DNA of 64,000 nt from Ceratodon purpureus (lineage: Eukaryota > Streptophyta > Bryopsida > Pseudoditrichales > Ditrichaceae). This document shows, one piece after another, positions 34,985 through 46,864 of this stretch. Numbering within the stretch: the stretch's first letter is position 1; every line of letters starts with the position of its first letter. The DNA lies in NCBI GenBank assembly GCA_014871385.1, contig CM026426.1, positions 68,099,692 through 68,163,691 on the forward strand. The letters run 5' to 3'. The position numbers and the translations under genes are program-made. The notes under the pieces are model-generated. The model saw only the letters and a list, made by a program, of their open reading frames with translations, did not search any database and had not been told where the DNA came from.

Positions 34985-35935
34985 TAAATTGAATTTAATA
35001 GAACACTAGTACATCTTAATACAAGCTTGGAATCTGTTATAAACTCCCTTGCCTAATTTGGCGTCCACTTAAAGCTATTAAGAATTTTGCATAACATAAT
35101 ATTTTTAATTTTGAGGATCTCAGATGTGATATAAGTATGCTCAGAAATTTTACATACCTCGTCAAAGCCTTGGTGGCTTGGTGTTCCGAGGCTTCAGGTT
35201 CAAACTGATGTGGCGGCTCCAGGGTGCTGGTGCCGAATTCGAATCCTCCCTCCGACACCCACCCCACCACGCTTTCAGCTGCGCAGTTGAACGTGCATAA
35301 TTTTTATTTTCTAATTTTTTCTTCTTTTATAAGTTATTTTCACTAAGGTGTTCTTTTACTGTATATGAAGATTTTACTATCACCATTTTTTCAATACTTA
35401 GAATTATGTTCAACCATTAGCATAGTCTCATATAATTCTGAAACTAACTTAAGCAACTGAGTATCCAAGGTTCTTTCCAGAAGTATCTTTATATTCCAAA
35501 GTTTAATTAGGTTGAGTACCCCAATGGAAAATTTGAGAGACTCATTCCTTTTTTTGGCTCTCATAAAAATTGTTTTCTAGAAGCACATCCAAAAACCATG
35601 ATATAGTAAAACATGCATGACGTCACGTATATTTGGTTTTAGAAAAATCTGAACGGTGGTTAGGTGCCTTTATAAGTCTTCAATTTTTGAGCCAAATTAT
35701 TTTTGAAAAATTCCAAAATCTCAAATTTTGACGAATTTTGAAAGAATAATTTCCTATTGATAATAATTGTTATAAATTTAGATTAACATGAACTATGTGA
35801 TGGTATAATTTCCATTATTTAATTCCACTTGTTCTGGAAAATCATATTTAAGATCTCACTTTTTGAACCAGGGATGAAACTTGACATAAATCAAATCTAT
35901 GATTTTTCGAAAAATCACAAGATCTTATCTGCAGC
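34985..35935 (-). repeat. Dispersed repeat family R1, copy 3 (minus)
   Basis: Inverted copy of 23395-24330, highly similar along its whole length. It includes the B-box-like motifs as GAATTCGAATCC and GGTTCAAACTG near 35205-35245. Coding predictions inside it are artefacts of the repeat. Confidence 0.88.
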
Positions 35936-36370
35936 TTTTCATCCCTCCATTTATAATCCATCCATTTATCATCGGGATATTGCTTGATTACTTCACTAAG
36001 AAGTTTCTTTTTAATTTCAACAATTAAAGATATTGCTTTTCACCTTGCCTTGCCTCTATTTTTTTATGTTATTCTATTTTATTTTTTAAATTTAATTTTT
36101 TATTTCATTTAGGTTTATTTATGTGCAAACTATTTGAGGGTCAAGAGTAGTTCCCTGTGATGTGAATACGAAACTCTATTTTTCATCCCTTCGTTTATCA
36201 TCCACCCATTTTTCATCCTTCCATTGATCATCCATCCATTTATCATCCCTCCATTCTTCTTAGAATTATATCGAGTTAAGTTCTTCTTGTCACAATTTGA
36301 GAGCCAGGGTTGGTATTGTTTGAGAGTGAACCTGAAACTTGATTTTTCATCCATCCATTTATCATCCATA
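35936..36370. repeat. CATCCATTTATCATC imperfect minisatellite
   Basis: Two clusters of CATCC, CATCCATTTATCATC and TTTTTCATCC words (35938-35970 and 36180-36370) separated by AT-rich sequence, units about 15-17 bp and imperfect. Complementary words occur at 28280-28460. Confidence 0.65.
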
Positions 36371-37388
36371 TTTAAAAGATTGCTTCACCTTGCCATTTCT
36401 TTCAAATTAGCGACCCTCTTGGATGGAAATGTTTTCGTACATGATAATTTTAAATTGGATGAAAACCGTCACAAATAATTATGGATGTGCTTATATTGGG
36501 CCTAGTAATTTGGACGTGCTATCCTTCATTTTCCTTAATTTGAAACAATTTGCTATGCATGACAATAATTGTGCTGCATTAGAGAAATCAGATAATGATG
36601 CGAATCCAAAAATCATTAAATATTTTTGAGGCCTCCCTGATACGATTTTCTAAGAGTTCCACTGACATTACATTGCGCAACCTTCATTTTTCCCAAGACC
36701 CAGTTTATTATGTCAATTAAGGATTTTATTCATGATTATAAAATATTTTCATATGAGTTATGGCATGGCTACAGGCACTCCATATTACTTATATAGGCAG
36801 TACCATATCATTTTCTGGTCTTCCCACAGCGATTCAAGAATGCGCATATTTGAATATGCGGATTTTTTTCGTAAGTGACTTAGGATTTTAAATAAATTGT
36901 ATTATCTAAGATTTCAGTGCTGTTGTAACACATGATAACAAGTATGTAGTATCTGTGTCACGTCACATCCAACCTCATGCTTTTTAAATTACATTTGACG
37001 GCGGAGGCCGTGCGTAACTCACACTGCTGAAGTCATTGTTGAATGATAAACTAGTCCGATGTAGCAAAGCGTCGATGTCAATGGGAGGCGAGGTGACCGT
37101 AACTGTACAGGTGTGATTATTTTTCTTATCAGCCGCCTCTTCCCTGTCCAAGTAACCGTAATTAGAATCATGACTTCGAAATCCTTGCCCACTAACAGTG
37201 TACTTGGAGCTCTACAATGCCTGAATACTCTTTTGCCTGGGCGACGTTTCACAGCCCACCTTGCTATATGTAGTTTGTGTCTTCTCGCTTTGTGCTCATG
37301 CTTTCGTAGTTGTTGTAACATGATCACAGTGTAGGTCCGTCTCTGTTATTTAATCTCCACCGCATAGGTTAGACACTATCACGTTGCC
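36371..37388. other. Non-coding, upstream of RING copy 3
   Basis: AT-rich to about 36960, then more balanced sequence that probably contains the promoter or first non-coding exon of RING copy 3. No other gene is seen. Confidence 0.4.
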
Positions 37389-39053
37389 ATGGGAAACGGG
37401 AAGGGGTCAGAGAAGAAGCACAAGAAACGAAGGTCCGAAGCCACCGAAGGTCATAGAAGTCCGCAACCTCGCAAGTCACGTAAGTATGTCCAGAAGGAAC
37501 TCCCACAGTCCACCAGCGGAGATAGAGAAACGACTCCAGAGGGCCCACATGTCGAGTTAGTCGAAGTCCCTCCTGCGTTTGAGGTGGGGAACTCCGAGTT
37601 TGATGCAGCATTCGACCTTGAAGCAATCCCATTGGCGCTGCGTGAACGAATGGTGGCAGCTGCACCGATGTTGCTGGGCCGCAATGCAGAATATGACAAC
37701 ATGTTTTTCCATGACAAGGTGGGGTTTTGTGACAGGGGCCCGACAGTAGATGATGTTTCCAAGGTTTACCCACATATTCTGGAGTCCAACATCAAGAAGG
37801 TATGGCGCCCGGGTTCGCAGTTGAATTGATTTGAGATTGCAAATTGCTTGGACAAGGAGCAGGCTCAGCTTTTCTCGCAGCACAACTACCGTGTGTATGG
37901 CAACTGTCCTGACAATGCCTACTTTGCCATGCGTTTTCTCAAGGCTGCTTATGCAACATTTGTGCATGGCTTGGACGTGAACTGGGTGGCGGAGGCCACG
38001 GTGCGCCGAAGCAAGCGCTTCGCAACCGCATTGAAGAACCCAAAGAAGCTGGGACCAGTGGCGTTGCGCCGGCAGGTGGAAGGTCTCTTCTAGCTCATGG
38101 CTTCAGTGGCATCTGGCACACCAGAGCGCCAGATAATGCCACGAAGTGCAGATCGTGCACTCAGAGAAGTAGTGGCTGCCAGAGCAACCGCAACTCTAGC
38201 ACAGATAGCGTTGGAAACGCTTCAGCGGGATCACGACTCGGCATTGGGCATTGTGAATGCCTTTACAGATGCAGAGTATAGTCGGCTGGAGTTGGAATGC
38301 AATGCGGCGAACACGAAGCTCTCGCGTTTGTTCCGGGAGGGGACAGCAACAGAATAGAAGGTTCACGCGGAAATGGCGCGGCTTCTTTCAGCGAGGCTCT
38401 CGTCGATGCAAGAGGAGCTGATGATTGCGCGATCTCGAATTTTAGAGCTCAAGTCGGGTCCCCTTCAAGATGCCACTGCCGCTCACAATCAAGCCCTTGC
38501 TGACGTCGCTCCCGCGGAGGCGAGCCTGCTCAAGAGTGAACAGGAGTATTTGATCCTGCGCCCACGCTCCGTTTTTGTGTACCCGAGCGCATACTCCGTA
38601 CCTGCGTTAGTATACCGTATGACTCATATCTGCTCAATCTGCAACAAAGGTTTTGTCTCCAATGCAGCAATACTCGGTTCTTGCGGATGCCTCTTCCACA
38701 ATGTGTGTGTGGCACAACTGATTGACTCTAACCTCTATCAATGCCCCATGTGTGGCGACCTCGACCCAGCGTGGGTAGCTCAATTCGACGGCAAACTTGA
38801 CGACCAGCAAGAGGCGTGGGTCGAAGACACAATGCAGAATCTTAGGAATGTTGTGGGAGCGCGGAATGGTGCTGCAGTCACCATGCATACGGCCCTGAAC
38901 CTGAATTCAGAATGTCATGACTTCTTACTGTCGCAGGAAGGCAATGCATTGCCTAGCGAGGAAGCCTTGGCCCAGACTCCTGTATCATGTTCTTCAGATA
39001 CGCACAAACTGTTCGAGCGATCACGTGGAGATCCTCCTTCTGCACAACGTTGA
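37389..39053 (+). pseudogene. RING/coiled-coil family, copy 3
   Basis: One unshifted frame from ATG 37389 to the stop at 39053 contains TGA 37827-37829, TAG 38091-38093 and TAG 38355-38357. Domain order equals copy 1: basic N-terminus (GSEKKHKKRRSEA), family domain (FEVGNSEFDAAFDLEAIPLA, YDNMFFHDKVGFCDRG, GNCPDNAYFAMRFLKAAYAT), coiled coil (38100-38520), LRPRSVFVYPSAYS and RING (CSIC, CGCLFHNVC, CPMC; about 38630-38755). It is clearly the closest relative of copy 1. Where copy 1 has stop 25421, this copy has CAG. Where this copy has stop 38355, copy 1 has TAC. The intact parts on both sides of each stop argue that the ancestor was a full-length protein. A spliced product avoiding the stops is possible but no good splice pairs were seen. 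Confidence 0.75.
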
Positions 39054-39939
39054 TCAAGACATGGTAGTTACTTACCAGACACCGCCGAGGGCTAGCTTCA
39101 CCAATCTCCATGTGCCGTCTCTACCCATGCTTACCTTTCTCTAGTTGACAATCCAGCAGGTTATTGGTAGGATCGATGGTTATTGATAAGTTACAGTTGC
39201 ATTATAGTTGAGGACATATTGCCGCATGTCTGCAATTTCCTAGTTGAAACTACCATGTTTTGAAATAGACGGTTCATATGAATAAATTACCTGTTGTGTT
39301 TGTCATACATTCTCCGATACCAAGAGCACCTTCGGAACATGCAACAGTCGGTGATGTTGAATTGTTAAGTAGTGGACCGTTGTTAAATAGTAGCCTTGTT
39401 GTGCTCTTGTTCATCTGCACTTGCAACTGCAATTCCACCACTCCATCTGGCTGCCGCCGAAATCTCTTTGTCGCATTGTTTGTTTCTCCATTGTTCTGCA
39501 ACGGGAGCACATCAAGAGGTGACATTATTCACTCAGATAATGGAAAGGAAGGACTAAAGAATCGTGAAATTCCCACGGCAGTTCAGATTCTACCACTCTG
39601 TAACGGTAGACCAGAATTCGAGATTCAGCGGGTTACTACATCTTTGATGAATGTGAAGAGGGACGGGTAAGACTTCATCGCACTAAAGAGCGCTAGAAAC
39701 AGTCTTCACCACTCAAACAAAGTAACATAATAGTCTTCTGAAGAAGCAAAAACCTTATTCACTGGTCCTACACTTGAACTAATTTGTTTGATGATTTTTC
39801 CTTAGCTTTTATTAAGATTTTATCTTCTTACACCATTCTTGGTTGTGTTCTGTATCTTTACTATCAAAAATTGTTTCGTGCTTTACCATCCTTTCTAAAG
39901 TTTTTCCGAGCCATTTTACATCTATGAGTTTTTGAATTT
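39054..39939. other. 3' flank and intergenic
   Basis: No gene recognised. An open frame at 39278-39670 (130 codons) has no recognisable motif and is probably chance. Confidence 0.4.
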
Positions 39940-40200
39940 TAAATCCCTTGCCTTATTTGGCGTCTAGTTAAAGCGATTAAGAATTTTTCATTTTTAATTT
40001 TTTTTTAATTTTTAGAATCTCAGATTCGATATAACTATGCTCAGAACATACACCAATCCATCAAAGCCTTGCTGGCTTGATGTTTTGGGGCCTCAGAGTC
40101 GAATTGACGTGGCGGCCCCAAGATATTGGTGCAGGGTTCGAATCCACTCTCCGACACCCATCCCACCACGCTTTCCACTGCGCAATGGATAGCGCACATT
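39940..40200 (-). repeat. R1 repeat, partial copy 4a (minus)
   Basis: Only the last 250 bp of R1 (TTGCCTTATTTGGCGTC through the B-box-like block ending near TGCGCAATGGATAGCG), immediately before another copy in the same orientation. This gives a tandem of two R1 3' ends. Confidence 0.75.
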
Positions 40201-41160
40201 TTTTTTATTTTTTAATTTTTTTAATTTTGAGGATCTCAGATTTGATATAAGTATGCTCAGAAATTTTACATACCTCGTCAAAGCCTTGGTGGCTTGGTGT
40301 TCCGAGGCTTCAGGTTCAAACTGACGTGGCAGCCTCAGGGTGCTGGTGCCCGGTTCGAATCCTCCTTCCGACACCCACCCTACCATGCTTTCCGCTGCGC
40401 AGTTGAACGTGCAAAATTTTTTTATTTTTATTTTTTCTTCTTTTAGAAGTTATTTTCACTAAGGTGTTCTTTTACTGTATATGAAGATTTTACTATCACC
40501 ATTTTCTCAATACTTAGAATTATGTTCAACCATTAGCATAGTCTCATATAATTCTGAAACTAAATTAAGCAACTGAGTATCCAAGGTTCTTTCCAGAAGT
40601 ATATAATCCAAAGTCTAATTGAGTTGAGTACCCCTATGGAAAATTTGAGAGACTCATTCCTTTTTTTGGCTCTCATAAAAATTGTTTTCTAGAAGCACAT
40701 CTAAAAACCTTGATATAGTAAAACATGCATGACGTCACGTATATCTGAAAAAAATCCTAAATCTCAAATTTTGACAATTTTCGGAGAGGAGAAAATGTAA
40801 TGTCACAAAAAAATTTGAAGCTTCTTCATGTACTTTTGGAGGCTGTCCTTCTAAAATTGGTAAACTTTTTGACTTGGGTCACTATGGTTTTTGAGTAGTG
40901 ATTTGGTTATGAACATATTTCAATTTTTTTTTATAAAAATGACCTAATTTTAGACTGCCTGTTCTGGACTTGAAACCCAAAATTTCTACTTAGAGGTTTT
41001 AAAATTGGAATTTGACTTTGAAAATTTTTCCACGTACACATTGCGGTAAAGGGTGTATCTGGTAAAAAATTTAGGAAAAAATATTACTTTTAACGTCTTC
41101 ATCTAGGCTGCCCAAAACAGCATAAAGCCATTTCGGCTTTCCTGGGCACTTACGGGTTAA
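40201..41160 (-). repeat. R1 repeat, copy 4b (minus, alternative 5' half)
   Basis: Matches R1 from the B-box-like block (GGTTCGAATCCTCC near 40354) through TGACGTCACGTATA, then switches to the alternative 5' half shared with 29603-29960, ending at CCTGGGCACTTACGGGTTAA near 41160. Confidence 0.82.
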
Positions 41161-41736
41161 TCTTGCCAAAATTTATTATTACCCACATTGAATTTGCAGG
41201 TGCGCAGGGTTTACGACATATTACTTATATTGGAATTCATGTATTCTGTCTATTCAAAATTGTTAAGATTTTGAATAGATGATTTGTATAACTAATTAAA
41301 AATAGCGTGGCCCTCAAATTAGTTCATTTTTTCTAGTTTCTACCGTCCTGTTTTATATAGATCTAAGGAAATCATTTGCTTCAGCATCACGAGGGTAATG
41401 AGAAACTTCTACTACCAACAAATTTGGAATGGGATATTATATAAATCCATATTACAGACTACAGTACTATAAACAATGAGGAAGACAAGAAGGTATGTGC
41501 TTTAACGTGAAATTTGCAATACTCTCGTGAGAAGTGCACATTCATCCAATGAAGCTCAATCAGGACAAGTTGTTTTAATATTCTTGAGTGTTGTTTGAAA
41601 TGGATGATTTTGTAGTAGTTCAGGTTTTTACTAAGGTGGGATTGCATCATCATTCACTTCTTGCTTACTCGAAATTTAAATTTCCGTGATTAATTAAAAA
41701 TACATTAACATGCAGTTGATAATGTTGCTCAGTGCT
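41161..41736. other. Non-coding
   Basis: AT-rich spacer between R1 and the 3.7-kb transposon. No gene seen. Confidence 0.45.
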
Positions 41737-41740
41737 CGGG

Positions 41741-44700
41741 CACTGTTTCTCACAATACTCTGATGCACTTTGAATTAATAGTCAAATTTAAAAAGCATCA
41801 AGTTTGAACCCTGTTTCCATACTCAAAATGACCGTACAAGAATTCTGGGACAATGTGGCTCACATTACAGACTTACGATATGGCAAACTTTGTATGGTAG
41901 GACGCATGCTCCATAGCAAAGCAGGCACCTCCAGATCAAGTCAAACTACAACTCTGTTATGTCGGTGACATGTTCATTCTCCCACTGATCTGTATCAGTT
42001 GTCGCCTGGGAATCCTCTTCACGGACAGACTGGGTTCCGCGCGTCTCCACTGCCCCACTGCTTATTCCACAAGGAATTTCATCGATGCCTGCACTATCTG
42101 GATGAGTGTGAGCCAACTCTGTAGAACCACTATTTGGAGCCACCCAGCGATTCCCATCTCTATGACGACTTTGACGCCACACTCCTGAAGCTTCAGCAGC
42201 TCCCGAGGCCCACCAAGCATGCCGACGTCTTGCGGCCGCAGCTATGGCGCTTGGATCCACTAGAATAGCCCGGGATTCTTCCAATCTCCTCTGTTCCTTC
42301 CTGGTATACCGATGCTGAATGCAGCGGTACCACCATTGGTATTGTTGAACAATCACGCTAGTGCGAGCAGCTGTCCCTCCATGTTGTGTGTGACCTTGCG
42401 TTGCTGCTTTTGCTGCATGATGCGACTTTTCCATACCTTGACAGGACCAGACTGACAAACTGCCGTAGATTTCAATGAACCATGGCCCATGCTTCACGAG
42501 TACGTGCTGCACACAGAAATATAAGAATTTAGGAGTTAGTGCCATGCCATGCCTAGCTAAGTAGTGAACAGAGCCTCAGGTACCATCGTAACTCCATTGC
42601 AGCTTCCTATATTGAAGACACCAAAGCACATGTTGATCAGCATATAGAACCGTCCCTTACGATATAGTGGGTAACGTGCGTTTCTCCAAATGCTGCAAGG
42701 AAGGCCTTCCCAAAAGCATCCATCTTCGCCCTACAAGAGCCACGCTGTCCCTGCGTGAGCACAAGTCCTGTGAGATACGGCTGTAAATCCTCCAGTGCCT
42801 CCCAAACCCGCCATCGATTTTGTCGACCTTGCCCCCCTTCGAGGTTGTTGAATTCTGACATGCACACTTCTTTCCACACCTTGTCATATGTGGACCATGT
42901 GCTTGGACGGAACAACCTCGCAGACACCTTTCTACTCAAACTAGGCTTCATGACAACATTTGCATTCTTTCCGGACCACTTCTTATCCTGCTTCAGCTGG
43001 CAGTTGCCCCCCTCCACTCCTATCGCTGACAGAGTCTTCTCAATGGAATCCATAGCCTCTGCTCTCCTCCTCGGATCTTCCATGTTTAAGATGAACATGA
43101 AATGAAGGTGCAAGATTTTCTCAATAATACGAACCTGGGCATGGAGGGTACATATATGAGGGTGAGACAGCGGAATGGGCAGAATAGGCTTCCACCGTGG
43201 GTGCGTCTCAATATTGACGGGCTTCGGTGGGATCCTCGAAGCAAAAAGCCCCCCTTGCCAGTTACCCTTGCCCTGTAGCCTGAATTCCCTTGCTGCTGCT
43301 GCGCTGCTGCAAGATTTTGATACCTCATGGATCTGCTCACAATAGATGCACGTCATCTTGCATGTGGGACCGTGCTGAAGCCCATACATGCACTTAATCG
43401 TTTTCATATCAGCGGCTAGGTGCCACTCCACATTAAAACTGCCAACTCCCTCCACCACAAGTTGTTGGCCCGCCATGTGTGCTGCAATCAACTCAAAGAA
43501 CCTAGTCTTCTCAAATGCCCACTTCAGCACATCATAAGACTCTTTCCCTACTTGGAAACATCCTATGGGCCATATCTCTTGTTCGGATTGTACAGAGAAG
43601 TATCTCTCATGGTCTTTCTGGATGCTAGGATCTAAGGCTCGATTCATCAAGGTCAGACTCACTCTCTCGAATTTCTTCCCCTGTAGAACCTCTGCTTCAT
43701 CAAGCTTCAGCACAAAGATCAGTGGACCGCCATTGCACTCTGCACAGCATGAACATATTATACACCTCGGTCACAGCTCACCTTGAATCTAGTACACTAC
43801 AATCATAACATAAGCGCTTACGTTTGACTAAGTCCGATTATGCACACAAATGGAAAGTTACCTTCCGTCGTCATTTCGTAGAACATAACCATCGACCGTT
43901 GCACAACTTCCAACTCAACGAACAGACTGTTTTTGCTATCCAGAACAACCTCCTTTGCGGCTGTGACCACCTTTCCTCCCACCCGCACTTCTGGGATTGT
44001 GCGGCGTCCGTCAATATGGTAATAGTCCCCAATGAACTGTGGGAGCTTCAAGTTCATTTCTTTTCTCAACAACCCTAGTCGATGTGGCGCCGGCATATAC
44101 CAGATTTTATACCTGGTGCTACCATTCCAATGGGATTCTTCACCGTCCTGTATATCGCATCGTAACCTCTCACCGTCACTCCAGCGCTGTCGCATGCATC
44201 CAACATGCTATCAGAAACCTATGCTATCCCCGATCTGCCTAATAACATCCTTTACTACACTTGCCTTTGCTTGGGACATCCTCGGCTGCTCCACCATTGC
44301 CGCCGCTTCAGCTGGCCTGAGGATACTGGCCAAGCATGCCGCCGTCTTCGCTTGCGTCGTAGAATCACCGGCCAATCTCTTCTTACCACCGGCCACCTTG
44401 TTAGTGCTCCGAATTGCCGCCACGACTGCCGGCTGGAGCATGGCTCTCATAAGGGCCCTCTGTCGCTTGGCATGGCCGCTGCCGCCTGCAAGATCGGCCA
44501 AGCTCTTCATCGATTTCCCGTGCACCCTTTGGCGGAATCCACGGGGGGTTCGAACCATGGAACGGAGCTTCTCCTCTAACTTTTGGTACTCCAGTTTGCA
44601 TCTCTGCAGCTCAGTATCCATAGACTCAACTTTCTCACGATGATCCACATCATTCGCATGGGTGCGGTGCTCGCTGCGGGCTAGATTTCCACTAAGCTCC

Positions 44701-45440
44701 TCACATCTTGCTTTGAGCCTTTCCACGTCCAAGCAAAGGTTTCTTCGGTCAATCCCATCTTGGGCTGCTGCATCCAACGTGATGCTGGCCTCGGATTCAA
44801 GCCGCATGCATAAATTTTGAAGATGTTGAATCTGTCCATCATACTCCGCGACCAGACCCTGCAACGTCGAGACTCGTGACTCCAATTCCTGTACACTACC
44901 CCCTGTTTTCAAGTGTTTTGTATAACCAAGCATCCCATTCTCACCTTCACAGAGGAACTCTAAATAATCTTTTGTGCTCCTGAAAGACGGGGGTTCCTCA
45001 GTTCTAGGATCGATTGGCCATATGCGTCCATCCACCCACAGATCGATATTACTCTCACCCCGTGCTCTCCTCAGTGGAAAACTACTTCTCGACGCCTGGG
45101 TAACCAGTGACTTTCCTCTCCTGATTAGTGGTGCACACTTGCTTGGCAATTTAATCTGCGGAATATACAAACTACATGTGTTTGTGACATCAGAGAGAGC
45201 CATGCTGCAGCACTTGACGTTGCTCACGACGGAACGGTTAATTTTCCTAATCAGCAGATCAGGAATCAGACACACGCACACCCGCCAAAACATTCACTTT
45301 GGCGCCAGAGAATGCCACGAGACAGTTCTACCGCCCTTTTTGGAGACCCCCTTCCCGCCTGAAACTGCCTTGCTGGTCTTTAGAATACTTATTTTTCCTG
45401 GGTACAACTGAACCAGAAACAATAGTTTGCGGAAATAGTG
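41741..45440. mobile_element. 3.7-kb DNA transposon with CACT ends and CGGG duplication
   Basis: Left end CACTGTTTCTCACAA at 41741; right end, read from the minus strand, CACTATTTCCGCAAA from 45440. Nine of the first ten bases match. CGGG occurs immediately outside both ends (41737-41740 and 45441-45444). Inside is a leftward multi-exon transposase-like gene. CACT-type ends with a 4-bp duplication recall the Mirage/Chapaev side of the CMC superfamily more than CACTA proper, which makes 3-bp duplications. The ends are short, so assignment rests on the combination of TIR, duplication and enclosed gene. Confidence 0.7.
41946..45203 (-). pseudogene. Transposase-like gene of the 3.7-kb element
   Basis: Leftward gene. 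ATG 45203 starts a coiled-coil-rich first part (LESRVSTLQGLVAEYDGQIQ). TAG 44211-44213 and a frame change near 44100 break the next segment (LDACDSAGVTVRGYDAIYR, LNLKLPQFIG-like MNLKLPQFIGDYYHIDG). A GT-AG intron between about 43859 and 43739 joins MTTE to CNGGPLIFVLKLDEAE. The main exon (to 42662) has WHLAADMKTIKCMYGL and a CxxC (CIYCEQ). A 155-bp intron at 42507-42661 joins THYI to HVLVKHGPWFIEIYGSLSVW and SCQGMEKSHHAAK. Such patterns (Asp in an LAADMK block, CxxC after it, SxQGxE near the end) resemble DDE transposases of unclassified eukaryotic DNA elements; I cannot name the family. Location inside a TIR-flanked unit supports the call. Confidence 0.65.
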
Positions 45441-45444
45441 CGGG

Positions 45445-46864
45445 GTACACAAAGCTCAAAACAATATTCTAGTTCCTTGGTTTTGGGTACAATTCGTTGA
45501 CCTTGGAATTTTATTTAGTATCAGTCACTCCACACGTTGGGTGACTCCGGTTTTATAATTTGGAAACCCCGAGGCATGGTTGGTACACCATAGCCTTCTC
45601 ATGATCGATCCTCCCTGCCCGAGCCTTGCTGGCTGGTTGCCCACTTCGAAAATTGTACAGAGATTACCCTGCCCCTTAAGCCCTTGCAGGGCCTCTCATA
45701 GACCCAAAATAATCTCTAATGCCTGAATTAGTAGTAAAGTGGTGGAACGGCGCCAGTCTTGGAGAGACGAGGAGCGCGGCTCTGGCGGAGAAAAGCAGTA
45801 GAATCGGTGACAACGCGACAACGGACCGGGCCCCCATCTCTGCGTTAATTGGTCAGAGCAAAAACTCCCTCGCCGTTGTGAATTTGCCTTCCCCTCCGAC
45901 GTGGGGCAGAGGTGGATTACCGGAGTGCTTGCGTGGATTGACACCAGTGCCTCTGCGAGGGATGTTACCGGCCGAGGGATGCCGTTCACTCCAAGTCCCA
46001 GGTAGTCTGTGAGGATCGGAGATGTGGGAATGTGCTTCATTGCGATTCGCCAGTGACGTGCCGTGTCGTCGTGTTGACGTCCGAATAGGAATCGACACCT
46101 CCGCCTGAGATATGGGTTGCGGTCTCGATGTCCGTTCGATTTGTGACGGGTGCGAGCATGTAATTAGTGCAAATTCCGTATGCACAGTGTTGTCCGGTAT
46201 TAAAGTTGTACCGTGTATTGTGGTGTAATTTGTACTGCCCTGTATTGGGGGGTATGAGTGGTGGTGTTTTGTTGTTATCTGGTTGAAATTCCAGGGTTTT
46301 GAGCGATCCCAAAGTGAGTTCTTATCACTGAAGGATGTATACATCACAATGACCGTAGAACGACATGGAGTAGGGGGGTTCCGGGTGAAAGCAAAACCTG
46401 ACATACACATTGCAGGCCAAGTGCATAGACATTGACAAACGGGCATGCTGTCGACAATGAGTCCAGGAACTTACAGATCAAACCGAAATCTTGTAATTGA
46501 ATAATGATTAGGTACAATTCACTCACTACATTAAAGAGTTTAGCCTCCCCCGTCTTGATCGGGTTCTGCACTCGTTCCTGATGGTAGAGCAGCTCAACGA
46601 CCCTCGCTCAACTGTTAGCATGGATGTTGAAACGTCAGTGGAGCCGCGTTGATCCCACTTGTAACCTGTCGCCCCTTTTGCCTCTTCAAATTCGGTGGAC
46701 GCTGCATCCTCCACAATCAAGCACGTCAAATGGAGAGGTGTAGGGGCAGAGCTTCAGATCAATTCTCAGCACGAACGATGGCTGTACAGAAGGGGAAAGC
46801 ACTGGGGAAGATCAGCAATTGTGGAGCGTAGGAGGCAATATCTGGGCGGTTCCTTACCGAGAGC
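45445..46864. other. Spacer between the two large elements
   Basis: No gene supported. It contains small ORFs on both strands without motifs. The left end of the CACTA-like complex should lie here, but no CACTA terminus with a partner could be identified. Confidence 0.4.
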
